Source of the DNA: Streptococcus respiraculi
GTDB taxonomy: Bacteria > Bacillota > Bacilli > Lactobacillales > Streptococcaceae
Reading direction: 5' to 3'
DNA length: 64,000 nucleotides
Assembly (NCBI RefSeq): GCF_003595525.1
Contig: NZ_CP022680.1
Span: 372,001-436,000 of the forward strand
The stretch's first letter is position 1. Every line of letters starts with the position of its first letter. The notes beneath the pieces were generated by a model. That model had not been told where the DNA came from and did not search any database. It saw nothing but the letters and a program-made list of their open reading frames with translations. Below, piece after piece: positions 8,809-17,002 of this stretch. The translations under genes and the position numbers were made by a program.

Positions 8809-9942
8809 ATGGTTCAATTAAATCTAAAAAATATCTACAAAAAATATCCAAACAGCGAACACTATTCTGTTGAGGATTTCAACCTAGACATTAAGGACAA
8901 GGAATTTATCGTATTTGTAGGTCCTTCAGGATGTGGAAAATCAACAACTCTTCGTATGATTGCTGGTCTTGAAGATATTACAGAAGGTGAAGCATACATT
9001 GATGATGTCTTGATGAATGATGTGGCACCAAAAGACCGTGACATTGCCATGGTTTTCCAAAACTATGCTCTTTACCCACATATGACTGTATTTGACAACA
9101 TGGCCTTCGGTTTGAAATTACGTAAATACAGCAAAGATGAAATCAAAAAACGGGTAGAAGAAGCAGCTGCTATCCTTGGTTTGACTGAATTCTTGCAACG
9201 GAAACCAGCAGACCTTTCAGGTGGACAACGCCAACGTGTTGCCATGGGGCGTGCGATTGTCCGTGACGCAAAAGTGTTCTTGATGGATGAGCCATTGTCA
9301 AACTTGGACGCAAAACTTCGTGTATCTATGCGTACAGAAATTGCGAAAATCCACCGTCGTATCGGTGCGACAACTATTTACGTAACCCATGACCAGACAG
9401 AAGCGATGACACTTGCTGATCGTATCGTTATCATGAGCGCGACTAAAAATGAAGCAGGAACTGGTACAATCGGACGTATCGAACAAATCGGTACACCAGA
9501 AGAATTGTACAACTCTCCTGTTAACAAATTTGTCGCAAGCTTTATCGGAAGCCCAGCGATGAACTTCTTCAATGTGACCTTGAAAGATGGTGTTCTAACA
9601 GATGGAGACAATTTGTCAGTCCGCTTGCCAGAAGGTCGCAGAAAACATTTGGAAGAAAAAGGCTACGAAGGAAAAACGTTCACACTTGGTATCCGTCCAG
9701 AAGACATCAAGGCTTCACAATTGGAATTGGAAGCTTATCCAGATAGCATTGTAACATCAGAAGTAGTGGTATCTGAATTGCTCGGTGCGGAGTCTATGCT
9801 TTATAGCCGTGTCGGCTCAACTGAGTTTGTATCTCGTGTGGATGCGCGTGATTTCCACAAACCAGGTGAAAAAGTGCGCTTAGCCTTCAACCTCAATAAA
9901 GCACACTTCTTCGACAACACTACAAATAAAGCAATCGTCTAA
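8809..9942 (+). CDS. msmK: Sugar ABC importer ATPase (MsmK)
   Basis: 377 residues. Energises several carbohydrate ABC importers in streptococci (shared ATPase of the MalK/MsmK type). Walker A GPSGCGKST, signature LSGGQRQRV, Walker B VFLMDEPLSNLD, H-loop VTHDQTEAM, then a C-terminal TOBE/OB regulatory region (about 245-377, LGIRPEDI). I start at ATG 8809 (MVQLNLKNIYKKYP); an in-frame ATG at 8773 lies inside the repeat element and would add a non-family N-terminus. No sugar permease is adjacent, typical for this stand-alone ATPase. Confidence 0.95.
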   Translation: MVQLNLKNIYKKYPNSEHYSVEDFNLDIKDKEFIVFVGPSGCGKSTTLRMIAGLEDITEGEAYIDDVLMNDVAPKDRDIAMVFQNYALYPHMTVFDNMAFGLKLRKYSKDEIKKRVEEAAAILGLTEFLQRKPADLSGGQRQRVAMGRAIVRDAKVFLMDEPLSNLDAKLRVSMRTEIAKIHRRIGATTIYVTHDQTEAMTLADRIVIMSATKNEAGTGTIGRIEQIGTPEELYNSPVNKFVASFIGSPAMNFFNVTLKDGVLTDGDNLSVRLPEGRRKHLEEKGYEGKTFTLGIRPEDIKASQLELEAYPDSIVTSEVVVSELLGAESMLYSRVGSTEFVSRVDARDFHKPGEKVRLAFNLNKAHFFDNTTNKAIV

Positions 9943-9959
9943 CATTTGGATATATATCA

Positions 9960-9986
9960 AAACTCCCTACCATTAGTGGGGAGTTT
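9960..9986. terminator. Bidirectional terminator between convergent genes
   Basis: AAACTCCC (9960-9967) pairs with GGGAGTTT (9979-9986), between msmK (+) and the minus-strand ArAE gene whose stop is at 9992. Confidence 0.7.
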
Positions 9987-9991
9987 ATGTC

Positions 9992-10960
9992 TTATTTGCT
10001 TGCGTTTTCTTCTGGATACTGCTCGTAAAAGTCCACTTTGAGCTGGATAAAGGCTTCTATATCATGGAGGAGCTGGAAAAGAGTGGCCCGTGCTTCAAAT
10101 TCTTCCCGTGTTTGAGGAAGTGGACGCTCACGGAAGGTCTGATGAAAGAGTTCGATATCTTCTAGCAGTTCGTGACCAGGATTTTGTCTACTTAATTGGG
10201 AGGCTGTTCGCTCAAAAAGACTGGCTAGAATGACGGCCTCTCGACTTTCAAGGGAGAATGTATTGATGTTATTGGCCATGGTCCGTAGAATTTTATTCTG
10301 TGCCAACCGCATTTCAAAATAATGGACTTGATAGTTAGTTTGGTAAAAAACTTGATTGTGGCGATCGAGGTAGACAATATTTAATACCTCTTGAAGAGTT
10401 TGATCGAGTTGGATGATAAGTTGTGCTTCATTTCGGCCATCACCGGTTAATAGAAACTCTTGGAAACGAAGGAGAATGGCTTTGAGTTCTTGTTCAACTT
10501 GAACATGGTAAGCTTGAATTTTTTTATCTTGCGAAGGCATATAGAGATTGGCAAGAAGAGCAATGCCTGCACCGATGAGAAAGATGGCAAGTTCGTTTCC
10601 GAGCAGAGCTAGTGATGTGGTTTGTTCTAAGAAAAGGTGGGTCACAAGAACTGTACAAGGGGCAATGCCTGCCGTCAGATTCGCCTTATACGCAAGTGGG
10701 ACGTAGAGGCAGAGGTACAGCCCCAAGGTCAGCAAGTGAAAGCCAAAAAGCGAGAAAAGAAGAGCGGCAATCGCAAGAGCTAGAACGGTGGACCAAAGCC
10801 TAGCCCAGGCAGTTTTTAGAGAGGCACGCCTTGTATCTAAAACGCTTAAAATAGCGATGATTCCTGCTGATGTAGCATAAGATAGGTGCAAAAAATCGGC
10901 TAAGGCAATGGCCACACAAGTCGCCAGTACCAGCTTAATCGTCCGATGAAGTAAAGGCAT
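9992..10960 (-). CDS. Aromatic acid exporter-like membrane protein (ArAE_1/DUF939)
   Basis: 322 residues. The N-terminal half (about 1-145) has four to five hydrophobic segments (e.g. LVLATCVAIALADFL, LAIAALLFSLFGFHLL, LAIFLIGAGIALLANL). The C-terminal half is soluble and helical, giving the ArAE_1 plus DUF939_C layout of YqjA-like proteins. Family members are proposed to export aromatic acids, but the substrate is not known here. It is transcribed divergently from the following lipoprotein gene. Confidence 0.75.
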   Translation of the reverse strand: MPLLHRTIKLVLATCVAIALADFLHLSYATSAGIIAILSVLDTRRASLKTAWARLWSTVLALAIAALLFSLFGFHLLTLGLYLCLYVPLAYKANLTAGIAPCTVLVTHLFLEQTTSLALLGNELAIFLIGAGIALLANLYMPSQDKKIQAYHVQVEQELKAILLRFQEFLLTGDGRNEAQLIIQLDQTLQEVLNIVYLDRHNQVFYQTNYQVHYFEMRLAQNKILRTMANNINTFSLESREAVILASLFERTASQLSRQNPGHELLEDIELFHQTFRERPLPQTREEFEARATLFQLLHDIEAFIQLKVDFYEQYPEENASK

Positions 10961-10980
10961 AGGGTTCTCCTAGTTCTTTT

Positions 10981-11009
10981 TTGAGTATATAGAAAGAATA
11001 TGATATTAT
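10981..11009 (+). promoter_or_regulatory. Promoter for the DUF4767-type lipoprotein gene
   Basis: TTGAGT (10981-10986), 17-bp spacer, TATTAT (11004-11009), 30 bp before the ATG. Confidence 0.5.
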
Positions 11010-11038
11010 TGTAGCATAAAATAAGGAGAAAGTATCTG

Positions 11039-11758
11039 ATGAAAAGGATAAAGAAAAATAAGTTGATCGTTGTCAGTATTGGGCTATTTTTGTGTGCAGT
11101 AGTGCTTTGCGCATGCGCAGAGGGACAGCAAGAAACAACGTCGAATAGTCCATCAAGTAGCATTAAAAATCGAAAGAAAGAAAAATCGTCTACAGAATTG
11201 CAGGAAGAAAAGTCTTCTAGTAGCGAAAAAGAGAAAAGTTCTTCCTCGATGGCTGTATCTTCTTCGACAAGCCCAAATCCTCAAACACAGCCAAGTGCGA
11301 CAGAAAAAGGTTATTGGAATGCCCAAAAGGCTCAGCGATTACAGGACTATATTTTGGGTTATTGGGGACCAGCTCTAGGGCAGGAATACCGTTCTTATGA
11401 CCCAATGCACGATGTTGATTTTTATGGGATGCTGATTCCAAGTTATATTTTGAATCCGAGTCTGGATCGAAGTCAGTTCCCAAGTATGGTACCTGATTTT
11501 GCTGGGCAAACTCCTTACTTGATTTGGTCAGAAAACGGCCTGGTAGAAGGGAGTCAAATAGCTTTGGTAGCTGTTTATTCCGATATTGAACCGACGAAAC
11601 GTCTTGCTTCTCATCTGTATCTGTTTACCATCCATCAAGGAATACCAAAGGTTTGGATTACCGAACAGAATCAAGGAAATCCTGAGCGAGTTCTTTATTT
11701 CCGAGAAACAGCCAATGAAGAATTAAAGGCTTTCTTTAGCGAATTAGTAGGGGAATAA
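11039..11758 (+). CDS. Lipoprotein with DUF4767-like domain
   Basis: 239 residues. N-terminal lipoprotein signal: basic MKRIKKNK, hydrophobic core, lipobox LCAC with lipidated Cys26. A Ser/Lys/Glu-rich linker (about 35-90) leads into a C-terminal domain beginning YWNAQKAQRLQDYILGYWG, with the WN-K-L-F-WG spacing of DUF4767 proteins. It is predicted to be membrane-anchored outside the cell. Function unknown. It has its own promoter and a terminator downstream. Confidence 0.65.
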   Translation: MKRIKKNKLIVVSIGLFLCAVVLCACAEGQQETTSNSPSSSIKNRKKEKSSTELQEEKSSSSEKEKSSSSMAVSSSTSPNPQTQPSATEKGYWNAQKAQRLQDYILGYWGPALGQEYRSYDPMHDVDFYGMLIPSYILNPSLDRSQFPSMVPDFAGQTPYLIWSENGLVEGSQIALVAVYSDIEPTKRLASHLYLFTIHQGIPKVWITEQNQGNPERVLYFRETANEELKAFFSELVGE

Positions 11759-11836
11759 TATGATTCGCATGCTGGGAATTGTTCCCCAATCTGAGTGATA
11801 TAGGTGATGTTCATTTGGTGAGCTGAAAAGGTTGTA

Positions 11837-11862
11837 AAACGGGCTATAGTTGGCTCGTTTTT
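11837..11862 (+). terminator. Terminator after the DUF4767-type lipoprotein gene
   Basis: AAACGGGC and GGCTCGTTT form a stem (one G-U pair) followed by TTT. Confidence 0.6.
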
Positions 11863-11996
11863 ATCATTTTAAACTCTTTAGATACTGGTTAGATATTTTT
11901 TCAAAAAAACAGACGAAAATCAGATGAAGCTTAGGGAACCATGAGATGGATCTGATATGATGAACATACCAATATTACAAAAGGAGTCATCCCGAC

Positions 11997-12845
11997 ATGA
12001 AACGAAAACTAATTGCCCTAGTCAGCTTATGTGCTCTTGTCTTGGTTGGCTGCCATGCAGCCCCAAAGAAGGAGATGAAAAAAGAAACCACATCTAGTTA
12101 CCGCTACCATAATCTCGTCAGCACCCAAAATACAGAAGAACTCCAAAAAGATTTACAAGAACAAGGTGTTTCAAAAGAAAATTGGCAAGCTCTATCTGCC
12201 TTTATAGACAGTTATCATCAGGATAACAAATCGTATGAAAAGGAGGCTAAGGACTGGACAAGTATGGAGCTTGGACAAGATGCAAATCAGTTTACTACGA
12301 TGTTGGATGAAGCAGAGTACAAAGAAAAGGTCAGCCATTTTCCAAAAGATCTGAACTGCCGTCAAACAGCCTTTTTGCTTCTACGCTCTCTCTTGCGCTA
12401 TGATACAGACAAGGTGAAACATCTTGCAGAACATCCAGAGTTTCAGACCTTGAAGCAATACCATCCTGAATTGACAGATGCAGACAGTCAGCTATATAGT
12501 CTGTTGTTTCTTGACAATCCAGCCTACAAGTCTGCAACTGATTTGACCAAGGCTTGGAAAGACGCAGGTGTTACCTTCTCTAATAAACTACGTCTATTGT
12601 CAGCAGTGCAAAATGTAGAAGGTTCTGTGATTAGTATGCATGTTGGCTTAGTGTATGAAAAAGATGGGAAAGTCTATTTCCTTGAAAAGATGGATCCCTC
12701 CCTTCCTTATAGACTCAGCGAATTTCAATCGTGGAAAGATTTCCACGAGCATATGCTGACAGGTCGTTTCCAATTCTTTAGAGATAAAATTGCGTTATTA
12801 GTTAATGATCAAGACTTGTCTGAGCTAGCAAACATGAAGAAATGA
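11997..12845 (+). CDS. Lipoprotein, DUF4300-like
   Basis: 282 residues with lipobox LVGC (Cys19) after a hydrophobic signal. The mature part includes RYHNLVSTQNTEEL near its start and a DLNCRQTAFLLLRSLL motif, both like the DUF4300 family of streptococcal lipoproteins. Predicted extracytoplasmic and membrane-anchored; function unknown. ATG 11997 follows AAAGGAG. A TATGAT-type -10 lies about 40 bp upstream. The gene is monocistronic, bounded by a strong terminator. Confidence 0.6.
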   Translation: MKRKLIALVSLCALVLVGCHAAPKKEMKKETTSSYRYHNLVSTQNTEELQKDLQEQGVSKENWQALSAFIDSYHQDNKSYEKEAKDWTSMELGQDANQFTTMLDEAEYKEKVSHFPKDLNCRQTAFLLLRSLLRYDTDKVKHLAEHPEFQTLKQYHPELTDADSQLYSLLFLDNPAYKSATDLTKAWKDAGVTFSNKLRLLSAVQNVEGSVISMHVGLVYEKDGKVYFLEKMDPSLPYRLSEFQSWKDFHEHMLTGRFQFFRDKIALLVNDQDLSELANMKK

Positions 12846-12863
12846 GTCATCTTGTTTAAAGCC

Positions 12864-12914
12864 AAAAATCCACAAAAGCTATGATAGGATTATCCTGCCT
12901 TTGTGGATTTTTTG
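12864..12914 (+). terminator. Strong terminator after the DUF4300-type lipoprotein gene
   Basis: AAAAATCCACAAAAG pairs with CTTTGTGGATTTTTT; an inner AGGATTATCCT extends the stem. Confidence 0.85.
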
Positions 12915-13051
12915 ATGTGTAGTGAGCACTCAATGAATGGTAAAAAGAAGCGGGTTTGCTTGTTCGCACATTATCCAGACAAATGATGGGAAAAAGAATA
13001 GAGATTTGCGGGAAATCTACTATTCATTGACTAGCAAATGCCAGTTGAAAC

Positions 13052-13060
13052 TGTTATAAT
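13052..13060 (+). promoter_or_regulatory. Extended -10 promoter immediately at the rlmB start
   Basis: TGTTATAAT (13052-13060) is a perfect extended -10. The rlmB ATG begins at 13067, about where transcription should start, and there is no Shine-Dalgarno between them. Confidence 0.6.
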
Positions 13061-13066
13061 AAAGCT

Positions 13067-13804
13067 ATGAAACAAGTAGAAGAAAATGATATTGTATATG
13101 GCGTACATGCAGTAGTAGAAAGTTTGGAAGCTAATCTTGGCAATAAACTCTATCTGCAGGATGATTTGCGTGGAAAAAATGTTGAAAAAATCAAGGCTCT
13201 AGCAGCTGAAAAAAAAGTTTCGATTTCTTGGACCTCTAAGAAGAGTTTGACAGATATGACTTCAGGGGCTGTTCATCAAGGATTTGTTTTGCGAGTGTCC
13301 GCATTTGCCTACGCAGAGTTAGGAGATATTTTATCCAAAGCAGAGCAGGAAGCTAATCCCCTAATTCTGATTTTGGATGGTCTGACAGATCCGCATAATT
13401 TTGGGTCTATCTTACGAACGGCAGATGCAACACAGGTGGCTGGAATTATCATTCCTAAACATCGTGCGGTTGGTGTGACCCCGGTAGTTGCAAAAACCTC
13501 GACAGGTGCGGTCGCCCATGTTCCAATTGCCCGTGTGACCAATCTAAGCCAGACCTTGGACACATTAAAAGAAGCTGGGTTCTGGATTTTTGGAACAGAT
13601 ATGGATGGGACTCCTAGTCACAAATGGAATACACAAGGAAAGCTCGCTCTCATTATTGGCAATGAAGGCAAGGGGATTTCTGCCAATATTAAAAAGCAGG
13701 TCGATGAGATGATTACTATTCCAATGAAAGGGCATGTCCAAAGTTTAAATGCCAGCGTGGCAGCAGCTGTCTTGATGTATGAAGTATTTCGCAACAAACT
13801 ATAA
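13067..13804 (+). CDS. rlmB: 23S rRNA 2'-O-methyltransferase, TrmH/SpoU family
   Basis: 245 residues. N-terminal substrate-binding domain (VYGVHAVVESLE) and C-terminal SPOUT knot with the three motifs: ILDGLTDPHNFGSILRTADA, LALIIGNEGKGIS and LNASVAAAVLMYE. RlmB methylates G2251 of 23S rRNA in E. coli; streptococcal homologues are annotated the same way, and specificity here is inferred. The start codon sits 7 nt after a perfect extended -10, suggesting a leaderless mRNA. Confidence 0.88.
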   Translation: MKQVEENDIVYGVHAVVESLEANLGNKLYLQDDLRGKNVEKIKALAAEKKVSISWTSKKSLTDMTSGAVHQGFVLRVSAFAYAELGDILSKAEQEANPLILILDGLTDPHNFGSILRTADATQVAGIIIPKHRAVGVTPVVAKTSTGAVAHVPIARVTNLSQTLDTLKEAGFWIFGTDMDGTPSHKWNTQGKLALIIGNEGKGISANIKKQVDEMITIPMKGHVQSLNASVAAAVLMYEVFRNKL

Positions 13805-13834
13805 GGCTGTAAGAGAAAGCAGAAAAGGAGATTT

Positions 13835-14698
13835 ATGGTCGCATTTAAAATTATGACGGATTCGACGGCAGATGTGCCGCTAGAGTGGATAGAACAATAT
13901 GGGCTCACCATTATGGGATTGACAGTTGAGCTAGACGGTGTCGTTTATGAAACAGTTGGTGAGAATCGCTTAACCAGTGATGTGTTATTGGAAAAAATGC
14001 TAGCAGGTGGCCAACCGACAACTAGTCAGGTCAATGTGGGACAGTTTGAAGCGGTTTTTGCAGAAGCAGCTAAGGCAGGCGAAGCAGTATTGTACCTCGC
14101 ATTTTCAGCTGCTTTATCAGGAACTTACCAAAGTGCGGTCATGGCGCGTGACATGGTTCTGGAAGCGTATCCAACAGCTGTCATTGAAATCATCAATACC
14201 AAGGCAGCAACCATTGGAGAAGGCTACTTGGTCCTCAAAGCAGCACAAGCACGGGAAGCAGGTAGCTCACTTGTTGAGACAGTAGCGCTGATTGAAGACT
14301 TAGCACCACGCTTACGGACCTATCTGTTGGTAGATGATTTGCAGCATTTGGTACGTGGTGGTAGACTCTCTAAAGCAGCGGCTCTGATTGGCGGTTTAGT
14401 TAATATTAAACCCTTACTTTCGATTGATGCAGAAGGTAGCTTGGTTCCCATTGCCAAACTAAGAGGCAAGAAGAAGGGGATTAAGGAAATGCTCTCTCTG
14501 ACCTTGCAACAGTTAGATGATCCTTGTGTCATGGTAGCTTATACTGGCGATGTCGAAACAGCCGAGCAATTGAAAGCTACCTTACTAGCAGAATCACAGG
14601 TAGAGCAGGTTATCTTAGAGCCATTAGGACCGATTATTGCCAGCCATACAGGAACTGGTGCAATTGCGATGTTATCTATTAGCAAAGACAAGCGGTAA
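13835..14698 (+). CDS. DegV family fatty-acid-binding protein
   Basis: 287 residues. The start FKIMTDSTADVP and the internal QPTTSQVNVGQF and YLAFSAALSGTYQSA segments are characteristic of DegV/FakB proteins. These bind a fatty acid and, in FakB members, present it to the kinase FakA for phosphorylation. Which fatty acid is bound cannot be told from sequence. GGAG precedes ATG 13835, 30 bp after rlmB. The stop codon lies inside the terminator stem. Confidence 0.88.
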   Translation: MVAFKIMTDSTADVPLEWIEQYGLTIMGLTVELDGVVYETVGENRLTSDVLLEKMLAGGQPTTSQVNVGQFEAVFAEAAKAGEAVLYLAFSAALSGTYQSAVMARDMVLEAYPTAVIEIINTKAATIGEGYLVLKAAQAREAGSSLVETVALIEDLAPRLRTYLLVDDLQHLVRGGRLSKAAALIGGLVNIKPLLSIDAEGSLVPIAKLRGKKKGIKEMLSLTLQQLDDPCVMVAYTGDVETAEQLKATLLAESQVEQVILEPLGPIIASHTGTGAIAMLSISKDKR

Positions 14699-14711
14699 TC
14701 CGCTTTTCTTT
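14690..14711 (+). terminator. Terminator overlapping the degV-family stop codon
   Basis: AAGCGG, loop TAAT containing the TAA stop, CCGCTT, then TTCTTT. Confidence 0.65.
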
Positions 14712-14721
14712 GGAATAAAAA

Positions 14722-14735
14722 AGAAAACGCTTACC
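14722..14735 (+). promoter_or_regulatory. Candidate cre site just upstream of the DUF7916-type gene
   Basis: AGAAAACGCTTACC agrees with TGWAANCGNTNWCA at 12 of 14 positions. It ends a few bases before the AAGGAG RBS, so if functional it would act as a roadblock or near-start repressor site. Confidence 0.35.
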
Positions 14736-14747
14736 AAGGAGAAAGAA

Positions 14748-15641
14748 ATGAAACGACTATTATCTGCCTATGCAAGCGACGTCATGGCCATGACTAAGTC
14801 GGATTTAAAACAAAGTATCAAGGCCAGCGAAGGTCGCATTTTACTAGGGGAAACAGTGGTGACAGCAGCCCCATTAATTGCGGGTGTGTCAAATGCAGAA
14901 ATGATGTCTGCTTTTGGTTGCGATTTGCTCGTACTCAATGAGTTTGATGTTTTCACGTGTTTTATTCAGGATTTTTACGCCTGTGATAATCCTATTGCAG
15001 AGCTGAAGCGGCTAACAGGTCGCCCTATCGGGATCAATTTAGAGCCAGTTGATGATACAAAAGAGGTCTTGGATGAACAAGTCCACCTTTCTTTAGGACG
15101 CAAGGTCAGTCCTGCTAGTTTACAAAGGGCTAACGAACTTGGGATTGACTTCATTATGCTGACAGGAAATCCGTCAACAGGTGTGTCTTTAGCAGCCATT
15201 GAGTCTGCTATTCGTCTTGCAGTAGAGCATTTTGATGGACTAATCTTTGCAGGAAAGATGCACGGAGCAGGATTAGGTGAAGCGGTGGTCAATGAAGCGG
15301 CTTTGTTGGATTTTGTTGCAGTAGGAGCAGATGGCGTCTTGATTCCAGCGGTGGGAACAGTTCCAGGTGTACGAGAAGATATAGTAGCACCAATCATTGA
15401 GCGCATTAAACAAGCTGGGGCTTTGGTGATGTCGACGATCGGAACCAGTCAAGAAAGTGCAGATAGTCAGACAGTACGGGAGTTTGGTCTTAGCAATAAG
15501 CGTGTGGGTACAGACATTCATCATATTGGAGATGGTGGCTATGGTCGTATGCCAGACCCCGAAAACATCATGGCATTGAGCCTAGCTGTCAGAGGAAAAC
15601 GCCACACCTATTTCCGAATGGGGCAGTCTATTCTTCGTTAA
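14748..15641 (+). CDS. Uncharacterised TIM-barrel-like protein (DUF7916 type)
   Basis: 297 residues from ATG 14748 after AAGGAG; the open frame extends further upstream over the degV end, but without an RBS. Alternating strand-helix pattern with glycine-rich turns (LIAGVSNAEMMSAFGCDLLVLNEFD, RPIGINLEP, GLIFAGKMHGAG, GADGVLIPAVG) suggests a TIM barrel of the phosphoenolpyruvate-mutase-like kind. Homologues often sit beside PTS or sugar genes. I cannot name the reaction. The possible cre site upstream hints at carbon control. Confidence 0.55.
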   Translation: MKRLLSAYASDVMAMTKSDLKQSIKASEGRILLGETVVTAAPLIAGVSNAEMMSAFGCDLLVLNEFDVFTCFIQDFYACDNPIAELKRLTGRPIGINLEPVDDTKEVLDEQVHLSLGRKVSPASLQRANELGIDFIMLTGNPSTGVSLAAIESAIRLAVEHFDGLIFAGKMHGAGLGEAVVNEAALLDFVAVGADGVLIPAVGTVPGVREDIVAPIIERIKQAGALVMSTIGTSQESADSQTVREFGLSNKRVGTDIHHIGDGGYGRMPDPENIMALSLAVRGKRHTYFRMGQSILR

Positions 15642-15771
15642 TAATAGCTGTTATTTTGAAATAGCTGTTGAAGAAAAAGATGAGCTAATGTGGCTTATTG
15701 GAAGATAGTGGCTCCGTTTTGAACGGCCAATTCCTTGCAGAAAAAAATCAAGAAAAAGAGAGTAGTTAGGC

Positions 15772-15801
15772 TTGACTTTCTCTCTTTTCTTTTGATATAA
15801 T
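15772..15801 (+). promoter_or_regulatory. rplM-rpsI promoter
   Basis: TTGACT (15772-15777), 18-bp spacer, TATAAT (15796-15801), immediately before the L13 leader. Confidence 0.8.
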
Positions 15802-15809
15802 GGTAGACG

Positions 15810-15888
15810 GTATTGTTTACCCCATTTGAAAGGCCCCGGAACCCTTCAAATAACTTGCGGACCGGAACATCCGCCCTGTAAACAAAAA
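15810..15888 (+). ncRNA. L13 ribosomal-protein leader RNA
   Basis: A compact multi-stem RNA: P1 TGTTTAC (15814-15820) with GTAAACA (15878-15884), P2 TTTGAA with TTCAAA, P3 GCGGA with TCCGC. Placement and stem arrangement fit the known Firmicute L13 leader that controls rplM-rpsI. Confidence 0.75.
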
Positions 15889-15910
15889 CGACATTCATAT
15901 AGGAGAAATC

Positions 15911-16357
15911 ATGAACAAAACAACATACATGGCTAAGCCAGGTGAAGTTGAACGCAAATGGTATGTAGTAGACGCTACTGATGTGCCTCTTGGACGCCTT
16001 TCAGCAGTTGTAGCAAGCGTTCTTCGTGGAAAAAACAAACCAACATTTACACCACATACTGATACAGGTGACTTCGTAATCGTTATCAATGCTGAAAAAG
16101 TGAAATTGACTGGTAAAAAAGCAACTGATAAAGTTTACTACACTCACTCAATGTATCCAGGTGGATTGAAATCAATCACTGCTGGCGAACTTCGTTCAAA
16201 AAATGCAGTTCGTTTGATTGAAAAATCAGTTAAAGGAATGCTTCCACACAACACTCTTGGTCGCGCTCAAGGGATGAAATTGAAAGTATTCGTTGGTTCT
16301 GAGCACAACCACGCTGCACAACAACCAGAAGTTCTTGATATTTCAGGACTTATCTAA
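15911..16357 (+). CDS. rplM: 50S ribosomal protein L13
   Basis: 148 residues. Signature segments [35 protein letters not shown] and [15 protein letters not shown]13 is an early-assembly 50S protein. Start ATG 15911 follows AGGAG. Translated with rpsI from one promoter; the leader RNA provides feedback control. Confidence 0.98.
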   Translation: MNKTTYMAKPGEVERKWYVVDATDVPLGRLSAVVASVLRGKNKPTFTPHTDTGDFVIVINAEKVKLTGKKATDKVYYTHSMYPGGLKSITAGELRSKNAVRLIEKSVKGMLPHNTLGRAQGMKLKVFVGSEHNHAAQQPEVLDISGLI

Positions 16358-16376
16358 GGAAAGGAACAAATAAAGT

Positions 16377-16769
16377 ATGTCACAAGCACAATATGCAGGT
16401 ACTGGACGTCGTAAAAACGCTGTTGCACGCGTTCGCCTTGTTCCAGGAACTGGTAAAATCACTGTTAACAAAAAAGATGTAGAAGAGTACATCCCACATG
16501 CTGACCTTCGTTTGGTTATCAACCAACCATTTGCTGTTACATCAACAGTAGGAAGTTACGATGTTTTCGTAAATGTTGTAGGTGGTGGTTATGCAGGTCA
16601 AGCAGGAGCTATCCGCCACGGTATCGCTCGTGCCCTTCTTCAAGTAGACCCAGACTTCCGCGACTCTCTTAAACGCGCTGGCCTTCTTACACGTGACGCT
16701 CGTATGGTAGAACGTAAGAAACCAGGTCTTAAGAAAGCACGTAAAGCAAGTCAGTTCTCAAAACGTTAA
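16377..16769 (+). CDS. rpsI: 30S ribosomal protein S9
   Basis: 130 residues. Starts with [18 protein letters not shown], contains [16 protein letters not shown] and ends in the basic [12 protein letters not shown] tail that reaches the P-site tRNA. It lies 19 bp after rplM. The 3' end of rpsI is a known insertion site for integrative elements in streptococci; here no duplicate of the gene end is visible downstream. Confidence 0.98.
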   Translation: MSQAQYAGTGRRKNAVARVRLVPGTGKITVNKKDVEEYIPHADLRLVINQPFAVTSTVGSYDVFVNVVGGGYAGQAGAIRHGIARALLQVDPDFRDSLKRAGLLTRDARMVERKKPGLKKARKASQFSKR

Positions 16770-16795
16770 GAAACGGCTTTATATCAGCTTTTATC

Positions 16796-16829
16796 AACAC
16801 TTCATGGTTCACACCATGGGGTGTTTTTT
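16796..16829 (+). terminator. rpsI terminator
   Basis: AACACTTCATGG pairs with CCATGGGGTGTT (two G-U pairs) and runs into TTTTTT. Confidence 0.85.
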
Positions 16830-16880
16830 GGTGTATTTTTTTAAAAATTCACACCATTTTTCACACCAAATTCACACCAT
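16808..16880 (+). repeat. Four direct copies of TTCACACCA downstream of rpsI
   Basis: Copies at 16808, 16848, 16860 and 16871, the last three spaced 11-12 bp apart. One lies in the terminator loop. Spacing and location recall arm-type sites for tyrosine integrases, but no integrase gene adjoins. Confidence 0.6.
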
Positions 16881-16928
16881 TTATTCTTTCGGATTTTCAT
16901 TTAGCGCATTCTTTTTTGAGTTGGCTAT

Positions 16929-16936
16929 GATATAAT
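16929..16936 (+). promoter_or_regulatory. hsdM promoter (extended -10)
   Basis: GATATAAT preceded by T at 16928 gives TGATATAAT, an extended -10, 66 bp before the hsdM start. No good -35 is visible. Confidence 0.5.
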
Positions 16937-17002
16937 GAATAGTGAAAATGTTTGATGACGATTCTGTAAGGAAACGGTCTAATGAAATGAGGTTAAGTTG
17001 CT

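Noticed and set aside
16740..16780. att duplication of the rpsI 3' end marking an integrated island
   Set aside because: I found no second copy of the rpsI end (TCTCAAAACGTTAAG) at the far side of the R-M region near 28.4-28.6 kb.
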